In this document: piece after piece, positions 1-7,600 of the stretch
How the letters are laid out: every line of letters begins with the position of its first letter
Position numbering within the stretch: position 1 is the stretch's first letter
Source of the DNA: Treponema sp.
GTDB lineage: Bacteria; Spirochaetota; Spirochaetia; Treponematales; Breznakiellaceae
Reading direction: 5' to 3'
Length of the DNA stretch: 10,658 nucleotides
NCBI GenBank assembly: GCA_031261385.1
Contig: JAISJS010000355.1
Span: forward strand, 1-10,658
Program-made: the position numbers and the translations under genes
Notes under the pieces: model-generated
Databases searched by the model: none
The model's input: the letters and a program-made list of their open reading frames with translations, nothing else
What the model was told of the DNA's origin: nothing

Positions 1-198
1 GCCTGCACCGGCTGTTAGTGCATCACTTCCCGCCCCGACTTTTTTTAAAACCGGGCTGTCGGGCTTTAATTGCTGTAATTCATCCCAGAGCAGATCAAAT
101 TCCCCGTCGGAAATTTCCGCCTCCCCGTCATAATACGATTTTTGATATTTGACGATCAAATGTTCCAGGGCAGCGCTGCGCCCGTCATTTTTTTTCAT
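1..198 (-). CDS. ligA: NAD-dependent DNA ligase LigA, N-terminal fragment (runs off left edge)
   Basis: An open frame of 66 codons starts at the ATG at 198-196 and is still open at base 1. The translation matches domain Ia of bacterial NAD+-dependent DNA ligases, the N-terminal module that binds the NMN half of NAD+. Visible motifs are KSYYDGEAEISDGEFD at residues 20-35, then LLWDEL, then a PDSPVLKKVG stretch like the family's 'P-D-S-P-T-x-x-V-G'. LigA seals nicks in replication and repair; the adenylation, OB, zinc-finger, HhH and BRCT domains would lie outside the window. The start sits 3 bases after the trmB stop, with GGGGA (206-210, minus) 7 bases upstream as ribosome binding site, so it is the last visible gene of a minus-strand operon. 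Compared with E. coli LigA, two NMN-contact positions look changed (H23 to Y, Y35 to F). Identification is from the N-terminus only. Confidence 0.85.
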   Translation of the reverse strand, partial: MKKNDGRSAALEHLIVKYQKSYYDGEAEISDGEFDLLWDELQQLKPDSPVLKKVGAGSDALTAGAG

Positions 199-201
199 TA
201 T

Positions 202-903
202 CTATTCCCCGTCTGTTTTTATAAAATAAAGTTCATTCACCCGGTGATTTTTTGCAAGCCCCTTCTTTTCAAATTTTGTTTGGGGCCGCCAGTCCTGCCG
301 CGGGGCAAATCCGTCATACTGATTTTTAAGGCCTATGGTATTTGATAATTCTTCCAGGGCCCATTCCCCGTAATTTTCCCAGTCGGTAACCATGTATAAA
401 TACGCGCCTGATTTAAGGGATGCGGCAAGCACATCGGTGAAGGGCCGTTTGATAAGCCGTCGTTTATGGTGCCGCTTCTTTGGCCAGGGATCGGGAAAGA
501 AAATATGAAGGGCCGCAGCAGAATTTTTCCGGATCATTTTTTCAAAAACTTCCGCCGCATCATGTTCGATTATGCGGATATTGGCAAGGCGCCGGTTTTC
601 GATTTCCCAAAGGAGCCGCCCGATTCCCGGACGGTGCACCTCAAGACACAGGTAATTTTTTCCGGGATTTTGTTCGGCGATGATCGCCGTGGCAACCCCC
701 ATACCAAATCCTATTTCCACGGTAACGGTATTCTCATTGCCAAACGCCGTTTTGTAATCCAGCGGATCATTTTGAAAGGGAATACAAAATTGGGGCGAAA
801 AATTTTCGTAGGAGCGGCGCTGTGCATCGCTCATGCGCCCTGCGCGCAGGACATAACTTTTAATATGCGGTTCGATTATGCCTTTTTCATCCACATTGTT
901 CAT
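202..903 (-). CDS. trmB: tRNA (guanine-N7-)-methyltransferase TrmB
   Basis: This 233-residue protein is a cytoplasmic SAM-dependent enzyme that makes 7-methylguanosine at position 46 in the variable loop of tRNAs. Diagnostic motifs are in the family order: EIGFGMG (63-69, SAM-binding motif I), LEVHRPG (87-93), the TrmB signature FPDPWPKKRHHKRRL (136-150, with catalytic-region D138), VTDW (172-175) and PQTKFEKKGL (207-216). Length is normal for the family. The ATG lies 8 bases after the stop of the upstream lipoprotein gene, but the only purine-rich stretch (AGG, 904-906) abuts it. A GTG at codon 4 (894-892) would be 9 bases from that AGG, so the true start could be three codons later. It is 3 bases from ligA, so the two are very likely co-transcribed. 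Confidence 0.96.
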   Translation of the reverse strand: MNNVDEKGIIEPHIKSYVLRAGRMSDAQRRSYENFSPQFCIPFQNDPLDYKTAFGNENTVTVEIGFGMGVATAIIAEQNPGKNYLCLEVHRPGIGRLLWEIENRRLANIRIIEHDAAEVFEKMIRKNSAAALHIFFPDPWPKKRHHKRRLIKRPFTDVLAASLKSGAYLYMVTDWENYGEWALEELSNTIGLKNQYDGFAPRQDWRPQTKFEKKGLAKNHRVNELYFIKTDGE

Positions 904-911
904 CCTGTATT

Positions 912-1565
912 TCAGCGGAACTGGACCACATCGGTTAAGGCTGAGGTAAAATAGTCGGGGTCCTCGGCCCAGAGCGCTACGGTTCTGACGTCCATGGGAA
1001 TATCCAGTTCCGCAATTAGACCTGAAAGAGATGAAAGTGCCAAAGTTTTTACAATATTGCCGTGTTGATCATAGCAGATAAAGTGGTTCCGGGGGTAATT
1101 TGAGGCAACCCGGTATTCGCCGTTTTCCACCGACACGGTGGGAAACGGAAAACGGCTCTCCTCCGGCGCATCAAAGGTAAAGGTCCGCTCGGATTTTTCA
1201 CCGCCCTTGTTTACCAATACTGCGCGGAAAAGGCCCCGGGGAAGGCTTTCTGCTTCACCCGCAGCGAGGGCCCTGCTGCCAATCCATGTTTTCCCGTCCT
1301 GTTCAAGGCTTACCCAGTCTTCGGGAAGGATGATCCACCGGAGCTGCTCCTTGTCGTGGTAAAGGTACAATTCGGCGATATTTTCAAGACCGTCGTCATC
1401 TTCCGGAATGATAAAAAAGGAGAATCGCTCTTCCGGCCGTTCCCTGCTCTGATAATAATTAAGTCCGATAAAGCCGTAGTTTATCTTTGGCTCCGACCGT
1501 GAACAGGAGAAAAAAAGCGGGATTGCCGCAAAAAGAAAAATTACAAAATATATGGTTTTTTTCAT
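912..1565 (-). CDS. Lipoprotein of unknown function
   Basis: This 217-residue protein starts with a lipoprotein signal peptide: MKK, a hydrophobic core of about 16 residues, and the lipobox FFSC with acceptor Cys21. The mature part is soluble and mixed alpha/beta, without transmembrane segments. It is rich in aromatic and acidic residues, with a short acidic run (EDDDG near residue 55) and a WIILPEDW segment. I recognise no family. It should be exported, acylated at Cys21 and anchored in the inner or outer membrane on the periplasmic side. The gene lies 27 bases downstream of the oxidoreductase and 8 bases upstream of trmB, so it is probably part of their operon. No good Shine-Dalgarno sequence is visible before the ATG. 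An AT-rich inverted repeat (1573-1586) occupies the gap, and a purine-rich AAAGGA lies too far upstream to serve this start. Confidence 0.82.
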   Translation of the reverse strand: MKKTIYFVIFLFAAIPLFFSCSRSEPKINYGFIGLNYYQSRERPEERFSFFIIPEDDDGLENIAELYLYHDKEQLRWIILPEDWVSLEQDGKTWIGSRALAAGEAESLPRGLFRAVLVNKGGEKSERTFTFDAPEESRFPFPTVSVENGEYRVASNYPRNHFICYDQHGNIVKTLALSSLSGLIAELDIPMDVRTVALWAEDPDYFTSALTDVVQFR

Positions 1566-1572
1566 CGCTTGT

Positions 1573-1586
1573 TATCTTAAAAGATA
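1573..1586. repeat. Short perfect inverted repeat between oxidoreductase and lipoprotein genes
   Basis: TATCTT, two bases, AAGATA: 6-bp perfect arms filling half of the 27-base gap between two same-strand genes. It could fold into a weak hairpin in the mRNA just before the lipoprotein start, or serve as a protein-binding site. No T-run follows it, so it is not a typical intrinsic terminator. The arms are short enough to be chance in AT-rich sequence. Confidence 0.3.
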
Positions 1587-1592
1587 CATCCT

Positions 1593-3089
1593 TTACGATT
1601 TAAATACAACTCCAAAATCCCTGCACAGGTACTGCGCCGCCGTGCGCCCTGTAGAAACCGCTACCGGCGTCCCTCCCGGCGGCATAATGCGCTGTCCGGC
1701 AAAGTACAGGTTTCCAATCTGCCGGCTCTTGTAGGCATAGGTAAGCCGTTTTGCACCCGGCGGGGTTACGGTCATCCACGATCCGTGAAAGGTTCCGCAA
1801 TAGCGTTCATAGGTCAAAGGCGTTGCGATATCCCATACGGCAGCTTTCCCCTTTATAGCGGGTAGTTGTTCTTCCAATGCCGTAAGGATGTGGTCAATCA
1901 ATTCTTTCTTACATTTATCGTAGTGTCCCTGTTCACGGGCCTGTTTCCAGTAATCGTACGTGTCGCCGATTAATATTATGGTAATGGCGGTACACCCCTT
2001 TGGCGCATAACCTGAAAATTCTGCATAGTGCTTGTACCCCAGCTCGGTAATATTCTTTCCCGCGTATTCAAAGGGATTTTTTACCGTAAACACGGCATGT
2101 TCAGGACTGCCCGACAGATCGGTTTCTACGCCAATACCGATAAACGTACACATGAGCAGCGCTCCGCGCTGATTTGTATTTGCCCGCATGGCAAGCGTCC
2201 ACTTTTCACGGAGAGGCGGATCAAACAGATTGTCAATTGCCGCAAGCGTATCCGAGGCTGCAATAACTGCGTCGCCCGGGATCTCCATGCCGCCGACGAT
2301 AAGGCCGCAGGCTTTGCCGTCTTTAACCTGCACCTTTTCCGCTTTTTTGCCGCAGCAGATACGGCCCCCCAGATCTTCAAAACATTTTGCCATATTTGCC
2401 GCCAGTGCAAGAGAACCGCCTTCAATATATCCGCCGTCACCTGAAGCAAAACAGCCAAGGGTTGCCAAAAGGGATACCGCATCAAATTCCGGAGTTATCA
2501 CTGAAGACAAGAGGAGCCTGATTGCCGGATGCTTAAACCGTGCGGCATACTCTGCGACCGTCAATTTGCTTAAAGCGCCGATACGCAAAAGAGAAGGCAG
2601 CATGGTAAATATTTTGCCGATTGTTATCGGGGCTTTTTTTTCAACTTTAAGTCCGCCGATATCCATCACCGGTATATTAAAACCGGTAAAGCGGACAATA
2701 TCCCGGCAGAGCGCCCTGATACGCGGTTTGTCTTCCGGCGACACGGCGTTAAAATGAGCAGCCAGTTTCATAACATCCCGATATAGGCAAATCTGCTGTC
2801 CCTGCCAATCGCACACCAGAAAGGGATCGGTATGGGTGATACGCTTTCCATCGGTAAGTACGCCGGTTTCACGCCACACCTTGTTGAGCATCTGGTCCGT
2901 GCTGGAACCGGTAAGCCAGTGCAGCCCGCCCTCAAAAAGATAGCCCTTACGCCGCCAACTGGTGCAGTTGCCGCCGCTTATGTGGTGAGATTCGTAAATC
3001 GTTACATTAAAGCCGCTTTTTTGGGCATAAATACCCGCGGTAAGCCCTGCAATCCCTGCGCCGATGATTAGAACATTATTTGATTTCAT
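1593..3089 (-). CDS. FAD-dependent oxidoreductase, phytoene desaturase / carotene isomerase (CrtI/CrtISO)-like
   Basis: This 498-residue flavoprotein has an N-terminal Rossmann dinucleotide-binding motif, VLIIGAGIAGLTAG (G10, G12, G15), with acidic E33 ending the second strand to bind the ribose of FAD. The second glycine motif follows as SGGNCTSWRRKGYLFEGGLHW (from residue 38), typical of the CrtI/CrtISO superfamily. The C-terminal FAD motif GNLYFAGQRIMPPGG and the STGR helix lie at residues 459-483. The closest look-alikes are the SGGxCTxWxRKGY proteins of anaerobes, which are annotated only as oxidoreductases. No carotenoid gene is nearby, so the substrate is unknown. I chose the ATG at 3089-3087 because the FAD fold begins five residues later. 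The frame stays open to 3296, but that extra serine-rich 69-residue stretch lies antisense to the divergent gene and has no family character. No Shine-Dalgarno sequence precedes the start. It is probably the first gene of the minus-strand operon. Confidence 0.88.
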   Translation of the reverse strand: MKSNNVLIIGAGIAGLTAGIYAQKSGFNVTIYESHHISGGNCTSWRRKGYLFEGGLHWLTGSSTDQMLNKVWRETGVLTDGKRITHTDPFLVCDWQGQQICLYRDVMKLAAHFNAVSPEDKPRIRALCRDIVRFTGFNIPVMDIGGLKVEKKAPITIGKIFTMLPSLLRIGALSKLTVAEYAARFKHPAIRLLLSSVITPEFDAVSLLATLGCFASGDGGYIEGGSLALAANMAKCFEDLGGRICCGKKAEKVQVKDGKACGLIVGGMEIPGDAVIAASDTLAAIDNLFDPPLREKWTLAMRANTNQRGALLMCTFIGIGVETDLSGSPEHAVFTVKNPFEYAGKNITELGYKHYAEFSGYAPKGCTAITIILIGDTYDYWKQAREQGHYDKCKKELIDHILTALEEQLPAIKGKAAVWDIATPLTYERYCGTFHGSWMTVTPPGAKRLTYAYKSRQIGNLYFAGQRIMPPGGTPVAVSTGRTAAQYLCRDFGVVFKS

Positions 3090-3092
3090 GTT

Positions 3093-3107
3093 ATGATAGT
3101 CTATCAT
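3093..3107. promoter_or_regulatory. 15-base palindrome between divergent genes (candidate operator / -10 region)
   Basis: ATGATAG-T-CTATCAT is a perfect 7-bp inverted repeat around one base. It fills the 16-base gap between the oxidoreductase start (3089) and the divergent gene start (3106). The palindrome also contains -10-like hexamers: TATGAT at 3092-3097 on the plus strand and TATCAT on the minus strand. Neither neighbouring start has a Shine-Dalgarno sequence. A dimeric regulator binding here could control both directions; the palindrome is seen directly, its function is inferred. Confidence 0.45.
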
Positions 3108-3600
3108 GGATCGAATGAAATGGTACTGCATTTTCATGCTTTTTTTGCTTTTTTGTTCTTGTTCCCCCAAAGCGGAAATGATCCTGATTACCGGCGAAGA
3201 AACCGCCGCGCCCATGGAAATTGAAACGGAAATTGAAGAAGATATGCTTTTTTCAGAATTTGACGATGAGCAAACGGACGGGCTTATTGATACCAACTAT
3301 GTTGTTCTGCCGTTTCCGAATAATGCAGTAGTTATTTCAGAATACGTTCTTGTACTTTTACTGCTTTTTATTGCATCTTTCTATATTTTAAGTTTTGTGA
3401 TTTTCATCGGCCTGCACCGCCCGCCGCCAAAAAGTTCCCGTTTCATGCTGACGTTTTTTTGGGTTATCCCCGCCTTTTTTCTGCCGGTATTTCTTTTGCT
3501 GAAACTGGCAGGTCTTTTTGCGGCATTGTTTTGTGCACTGGTTCTGTTAATTGCCGCCCTGATTTTTTTAGCACAAAAAACCACAAAGAAAAAATATTGA
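3106..3600 (+). CDS. Small acidic lipoprotein / membrane protein of unknown function
   Basis: This 164-residue protein begins with a signal-like segment, short basic N-terminus plus hydrophobic core ending FCSCS, in which Cys19 (preceded by Ser) could be a lipidation site. An acidic, probably periplasmic segment follows (residues 23-62, including EIETEIEED and EFDDE). Three hydrophobic stretches long enough to cross the membrane come next (about 79-103, 112-133 and 134-156), and the protein ends in a basic tail, KTTKKKY. I recognise no family. The first ATG lies inside the palindrome and has no ribosome binding site. An ATG at codon 4 (3115) has a weak GGA 4 bases upstream and gives a more typical MKW lipoprotein start, so the start is uncertain. 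A -10-like TATGAT 8 bases before the first ATG would suit a leaderless mRNA. The gene is convergent with the LppM-like gene, 15 bases away, with no terminator hairpin seen between. Confidence 0.72.
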   Translation: MDRMKWYCIFMLFLLFCSCSPKAEMILITGEETAAPMEIETEIEEDMLFSEFDDEQTDGLIDTNYVVLPFPNNAVVISEYVLVLLLLFIASFYILSFVIFIGLHRPPPKSSRFMLTFFWVIPAFFLPVFLLLKLAGLFAALFCALVLLIAALIFLAQKTTKKKY

Positions 3601-3615
3601 ACCGCAAAAAAACTT

Positions 3616-4266
3616 TTACCAAACAAATTGCAGGCCCAGGCCATCTTCTGCCGACAGGAGTTCTGCGGTAGTTATCAAAACAGAAACCGTTTTTCCGGAA
3701 CTGCTTGTTTTTGCCCCGATGATTTTTTCAGCGGCTTCTCCTTTGCCGTTTGTCAAAAAAAGCTCAGCCCCATCCGGCGCGCTAAAACTTATTGCAACTT
3801 CATACCCTTCCGAAACTTTTTGCACCAGGGCGGCAAGGTCCCCGTCCCGTTCAGTAAAACCTTCGGTCAGGATAACGGAGAGGCGGTTCTTTCCCTGATC
3901 ATGCGCGAGGCGGGCCTTTCCGCCTGCGTCAAGAAAGGGAAGGAGGGACTCAAGTGCGTCAAATTCAATTTCCACCCGGTTGATAATATCTTTTTCAGTT
4001 TGTTTTTCCGAAAAGGAGATAAGGCGGAGACCGGGAAGCCTGTTCAGCGTACGGTTAAAATCTGCCCTGCCCGCCGGAACGGTATGCCGGCTTTCGTTGC
4101 CGTCAAGTCGGCCCAGTGACTCGGCAATACGGGAGACACGGTACTCAAGCTGTATTCTGCCTGAACCATTACGGCGTACGGTGATACCGGCTTTAACCGC
4201 CATACAGGAATTGAGAATAAAAACGCAGGGGAGTACCATTAAAATAAGCGAACGCCGTTGAAACAT
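3616..4266 (-). CDS. Lipoprotein, possibly LppM-like (DUF3153-type)
   Basis: This 216-residue protein has a basic start (FQRRS), a hydrophobic core and lipobox ILNSC, with acceptor Cys21. The mature protein opens with a beta-hairpin pattern, ITVRRNGSGRIQLEY. A helical or acidic centre follows (FDALESLLPFLDAGG), then EGYEVAISFSAPDG, and the protein ends in LGLQFVW. This layout (dG-sG-x-l in the first strands, a 'yxvxxsfxaP' segment, a terminal strand ending in W) resembles LppM-family lipoproteins. Those often carry a C-terminal membrane helix, which is absent here. The assignment rests on pattern only. The start is secure: GAGGAG lies 5 bases upstream, directly after the stop of the YlxP gene, so the pair forms a two-gene operon. 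Role unknown; it is expected to be membrane-anchored in the periplasm. Confidence 0.75.
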   Translation of the reverse strand: MFQRRSLILMVLPCVFILNSCMAVKAGITVRRNGSGRIQLEYRVSRIAESLGRLDGNESRHTVPAGRADFNRTLNRLPGLRLISFSEKQTEKDIINRVEIEFDALESLLPFLDAGGKARLAHDQGKNRLSVILTEGFTERDGDLAALVQKVSEGYEVAISFSAPDGAELFLTNGKGEAAEKIIGAKTSSSGKTVSVLITTAELLSAEDGLGLQFVW

Positions 4267-4271
4267 GATAA

Positions 4272-4277
4272 CTCCTC
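4272..4277 (-). promoter_or_regulatory. Strong Shine-Dalgarno GAGGAG of the LppM-like lipoprotein gene
   Basis: On the minus strand GAGGAG follows the TAA of the YlxP gene immediately and lies 5 bases before the ATG at 4266. It is the clearest ribosome binding site in the window and fixes the lipoprotein start. It contrasts with the missing sites before the oxidoreductase and the SprA-like gene. Confidence 0.8.
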
Positions 4278-4565
4278 TTAAAATTCTTCCGAATGTATGC
4301 GCACGTCCTGTATACGGACGGGCGTTTCCTTTTCTATCATCTCAAAAGCCTTCTGTAAAACCGTTTCGCCGAAGCTTCGGGAATTTGATACCAGCGCCCC
4401 GCCGATTTGTGCAAAGGACAGGGAGTCCTGCAGGTCAACTTCGGCGGCGCTCATATGGAAGCGGCGCTGTAATTTATCCTTAACGGACCTGATAATTTGG
4501 CGTTTGGCTTTAATGCTGTCCACATCGGGGATCTCAAAGATCATCTGAATCATGGAAACAATCAT
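4278..4565 (-). CDS. YlxP-like protein (DUF503)
   Basis: This 95-residue cytoplasmic protein has the characteristic DUF503/YlxP pattern. MIV and a hydrophobic strand come first, then the helix IPDVDSIKAKRQIIRSVKDK (residues 12-31), the RRFHMSAAEVD segment, and the G-x-A-L-V-S-N strand. Length matches the family. YlxP homologues are small proteins usually encoded beside infB or rbfA and linked to ribosome biogenesis; their exact function is not settled. Here the gene instead heads a two-gene unit with a lipoprotein. The start has GAGGGGTGG (4572-4580, minus) 6 bases upstream. TATAGT -10-like hexamers at 4606-4611 or 4611-4616 (minus strand) in the divergent spacer would give a short leader containing that site. 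Confidence 0.9.
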   Translation of the reverse strand: MIVSMIQMIFEIPDVDSIKAKRQIIRSVKDKLQRRFHMSAAEVDLQDSLSFAQIGGALVSNSRSFGETVLQKAFEMIEKETPVRIQDVRIHSEEF

Positions 4566-4624
4566 GAAAAACCACCCCTCATACTTTCACGCCGGGCGAA
4601 ATATAACTATACTATACACCATAA
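4566..4624. promoter_or_regulatory. Divergent promoter region for the YlxP unit and the SprA-like gene
   Basis: This is the longest non-coding gap in the window. On the plus strand TATACT (4608-4613) lies 17 bases after a weak -35-like TTTCAC (4585-4590) and only 11 bases before the ATG at 4625, so transcription would begin about 4-6 bases before the start codon. No Shine-Dalgarno sequence precedes that ATG. On the minus strand the same AT-rich block reads TATAGT twice, so the two -10 boxes would overlap back to back and the two directions may compete for polymerase. Confidence 0.45.
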
Positions 4625-7600
4625 ATGTATGCTTTGCGAAGTCCATACCGGCTCATGTTTTGTTTTTTCTTTTTCATTCTCATTCCGTTCATCCTTTTTG
4701 CAGAGGATGAAACCGGTGCAATATTGGATGTTGAGGAACTCCGCAGCAGGATAGAGGGAGAGGCAAAGCAGGAACTTATTTCCCTTACGCTTGGAGATTC
4801 GGCAGTTTCTCTTTTCATGTCAGGTTATTGGAAAGGGACTTTGCAGGGCAACTACGGCGTCGCTTTTACCCCGTACGGAACCCAGGGGACTTCTCCCGAT
4901 TCGCCGGTACTTTTTACCCAGGAGGCGGATATGACCCTGTCCCTTTGGGTCCGTGACCGCTGGTTCCTGGAAGCCAATTTTCTTGATGATTATGATATCA
5001 ACACCTACCGGGCAGGCTACCAGGGGTTTAGCGGTGAGGCGATACAGTACGCGGGAGTCGGAAACACCGGGCTTGATTTCCCGGTTTTTCCGTATCTGGA
5101 CCTTGGGGGGGATTCCCCGTCCTCTTTCGGTGTCTACGGCAAATTCGGCGGCGGGCCGCTTCAACTACACGCCCTGTTCCGCTATGACGCCGCCGCCCGT
5201 GAAGAGCGGATCTTCGTCGGAGATCGTGAGCGGACCTATGCCCATGTTTCCCCGGATTATCCTCTCCGCGGCCTGTCCTTTGTGCTTCCCGACAGCAGCA
5301 TCGATACGGTTCCGGTGGTGTACCTTGAGGATAAAGACGGCGATCTCAGGGACACCGGGGGCAGACGCTGGCGGACAGCCCTTCCGAGCGAATTCGCCGC
5401 GGGGGCAGCGTCGGGGGTGATAGAACTAAATATACGGCCGCCGGGTATGGCGGCGGTCTCCTACCGGAAGAACAGCGCCCTTAATCCCGGCAAACCCTGG
5501 GAGGATTCCATCGGCGCCTATGATACCCCTTTGAGCCCCGGCGGAGAAGTAATTCCCGGCAGCGGCAGCGGGTTCCTCGGTGAAATCAGCAGGTGGTTTG
5601 GTCAGGAGATCGATATAAGCGCCTACCCCCAGCCGGGGCAGAACACCGCCGCATTGGGAACCCAGGCCAATGTTCCCGGTTCGGTCGTCATCAACGGTGT
5701 CCCCGCCCTCGTACTTCGTGAAGGGGGGAGTTTTTCCCCGTTTGAACGGTTAAGCAGATACGAAGCCCCTTCAAGTATGTCCTCCGGCGCTTTTCTGGTA
5801 AAATTGTCCAACGGGGAACGGATTGCAGGGTTTGAAGCCCTGCCGCTGGAGGACAGCGCCGTTTCCTCAGATATTCCGCTGTATGCGGTTTTGGAAACAC
5901 GGCGCGGGTTTTACGAAATAATCAATACCAATACTTCCCGTGACCCGCGCAGCCCGGAGGCGTTGTGGCCCCTGGCTGCAGAGTACCCCGAAATATACCT
6001 GCCGGGATCGGGGACGTTTACCGGGGATATCACGCTGCGCTTTACCAATTACGGCGGCAGCGGCGCATATTCCATCGGTACCGATGTAGTTCCCGGTTCG
6101 GTGCAGGTATACCGGTCCGGCATTGTCGATCCAAGGATCAATTATGATACGGCAAGCGGGAATGTCACGCTGGAAAGCCCGGCAGGTTTTAACGAGGTAA
6201 TCCGCATCACCTACCTTAAACGAAGCGATGAGACACGGTTCGGGAGCCTTGCCGCCGGGATCGGGGCCGTGTACAACCCGGACGGTCCGTTCAGCTCCTC
6301 CCTGGCATTGGGCCTGCGCTGGAATGTCACTGCGGATTCGTATTCAGAGGAGGGAGTGTCCAACCCCGGTACGGTGGGCCTTGGGGCAAAAGCCGCCTGG
6401 GATTATGACCGGCTGAAAGCAGGACTTACCCTGGGGCTTGGGTTTGAACAGCCTGATACCGCAGGACTTTACCGGGCCGCCGGAATGGAAGGCAACGAGA
6501 TAAGCCTGGGCCTTTCCCGGGAAAATTCTTTCATTTCAGAAGCGCCGGATAGCAATTTGACGCTTGATAACCGTTCTCCGCTCTCGTACCGGAATTACCG
6601 GGATACCGGCGCATTGGCAAATTCCGGCTTCATGGAAATAGACTGGAGCGGGGCAAGCCTTGTACCGGGACAAAGCGGCCCGTATCCGGCGCGGGATTCA
6701 AGCCTTACCACGCAGGCCAATGTGCTTGCTGCGGAATTTGAGCTTGACGCGGCAAACGTCTGGACGGGATTTGAGCTTGCCCTTGGGGATGACGGCGCCC
6801 TCATGGAACAGGCACGGGAAATCGAGATACCGTTCAGATTTTATGATTTTAACGCCGATCCCCCGCCGGATTTTACCCTGCTGCTCCAGATCGGCGCATT
6901 ATCGGATGAGGATCGGGGCTTTTCCGAAAACCCCGCCCTTATCATGGCAAAACAGATTTACCCGCCGGTTTCTACGGCAAGCGATCCCATCAACAACAGT
7001 AACAACCCTGCGGCCTTTGGACGGGAGAGCAGGCTTGCGCGGATCATGCTTACCGACGCCGACCGGCGAAAACTCCGGGACGCAAAATATATGCGGCTTA
7101 TGGCAGTCCATTCAGGCGTACAGACGATCAGCGGGCGGATTTTATTGGCGCCGCCTATTGTGCGGGGCGTGGGGTGGAGGCCCGTCACCGTAGACGGAAC
7201 TGCCGTTATCGGACCCGGAGAAACGGGAGGCGCAGGCCGGGTGCAGGCGGTGGAGACGTATGAGACGGGGACCAACCGGCTTCAGGACAGATACGGCGAT
7301 GTGGTAAGCCGCCTGCATTCGGCAGGCAGTCCCCAGCGGGTTTTGGAAGTTAAATGGGATACGCCGGTACGCGGCGCCGGGGCGGACGGCAGAATCGGCG
7401 CCCTCCCCCTTTCCAATTACCGAAGTTTAAGTTTCTTTGTCAAAGGCCCGGCAAAAGATACCAGTACCCCGGATACTCCTGAGGGGTTTTCTGACGGCAT
7501 TTTGCGTTTTATCCTTGCGCGGGGGCCCTCATCATTGGACAATGATGATGAAATCACCCTTGACGCGGAAATACCGCTTGCGGAATTAAACCCGGAAAAG

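Noticed and set aside
466..954. 162-codon plus-strand open frame
   Set aside because: It is wholly antisense to trmB, whose motifs are unmistakable. It has no recognisable motif or ribosome binding site.
2188..2757. 189-codon plus-strand open frame
   Set aside because: It is a shadow of the oxidoreductase gene. Composition (Ser, Pro, Arg, Ile) is typical of antisense translation.
3090..3296. 69-residue N-terminal extension of the oxidoreductase frame
   Set aside because: It is serine/isoleucine-rich without family character, lies antisense to the divergent lipoprotein gene, and the FAD-binding fold starts five residues after the ATG at 3089.
3601..3615. Possible terminator between the convergent genes at 3600 and 3616
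   Set aside because: The gap and flanks contain A- and T-runs but no stem that I could pair, so no terminator is claimed.
3381..3644. 87-codon minus-strand open frame
   Set aside because: It is antisense to the small membrane lipoprotein; it is Lys/Arg/Ala-rich and carries no motif. The plus frame has a signal segment and membrane helices.
3628..4119. 163-codon plus-strand open frame
   Set aside because: It is antisense to the LppM-like lipoprotein, which has a lipobox and a strong ribosome binding site.
5660..6120. Repeated QANV/VPGSV words as a DNA repeat or duplication
   Set aside because: Similarity is limited to a few residues. It suggests two related beta modules, not a recent duplication at the DNA level.
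6660..7193. 177-codon plus-strand open frame inside the giant gene
   Set aside because: It is an out-of-frame shadow rich in Arg, Ser and Cys. The giant frame is continuous through it with coherent beta-protein sequence.
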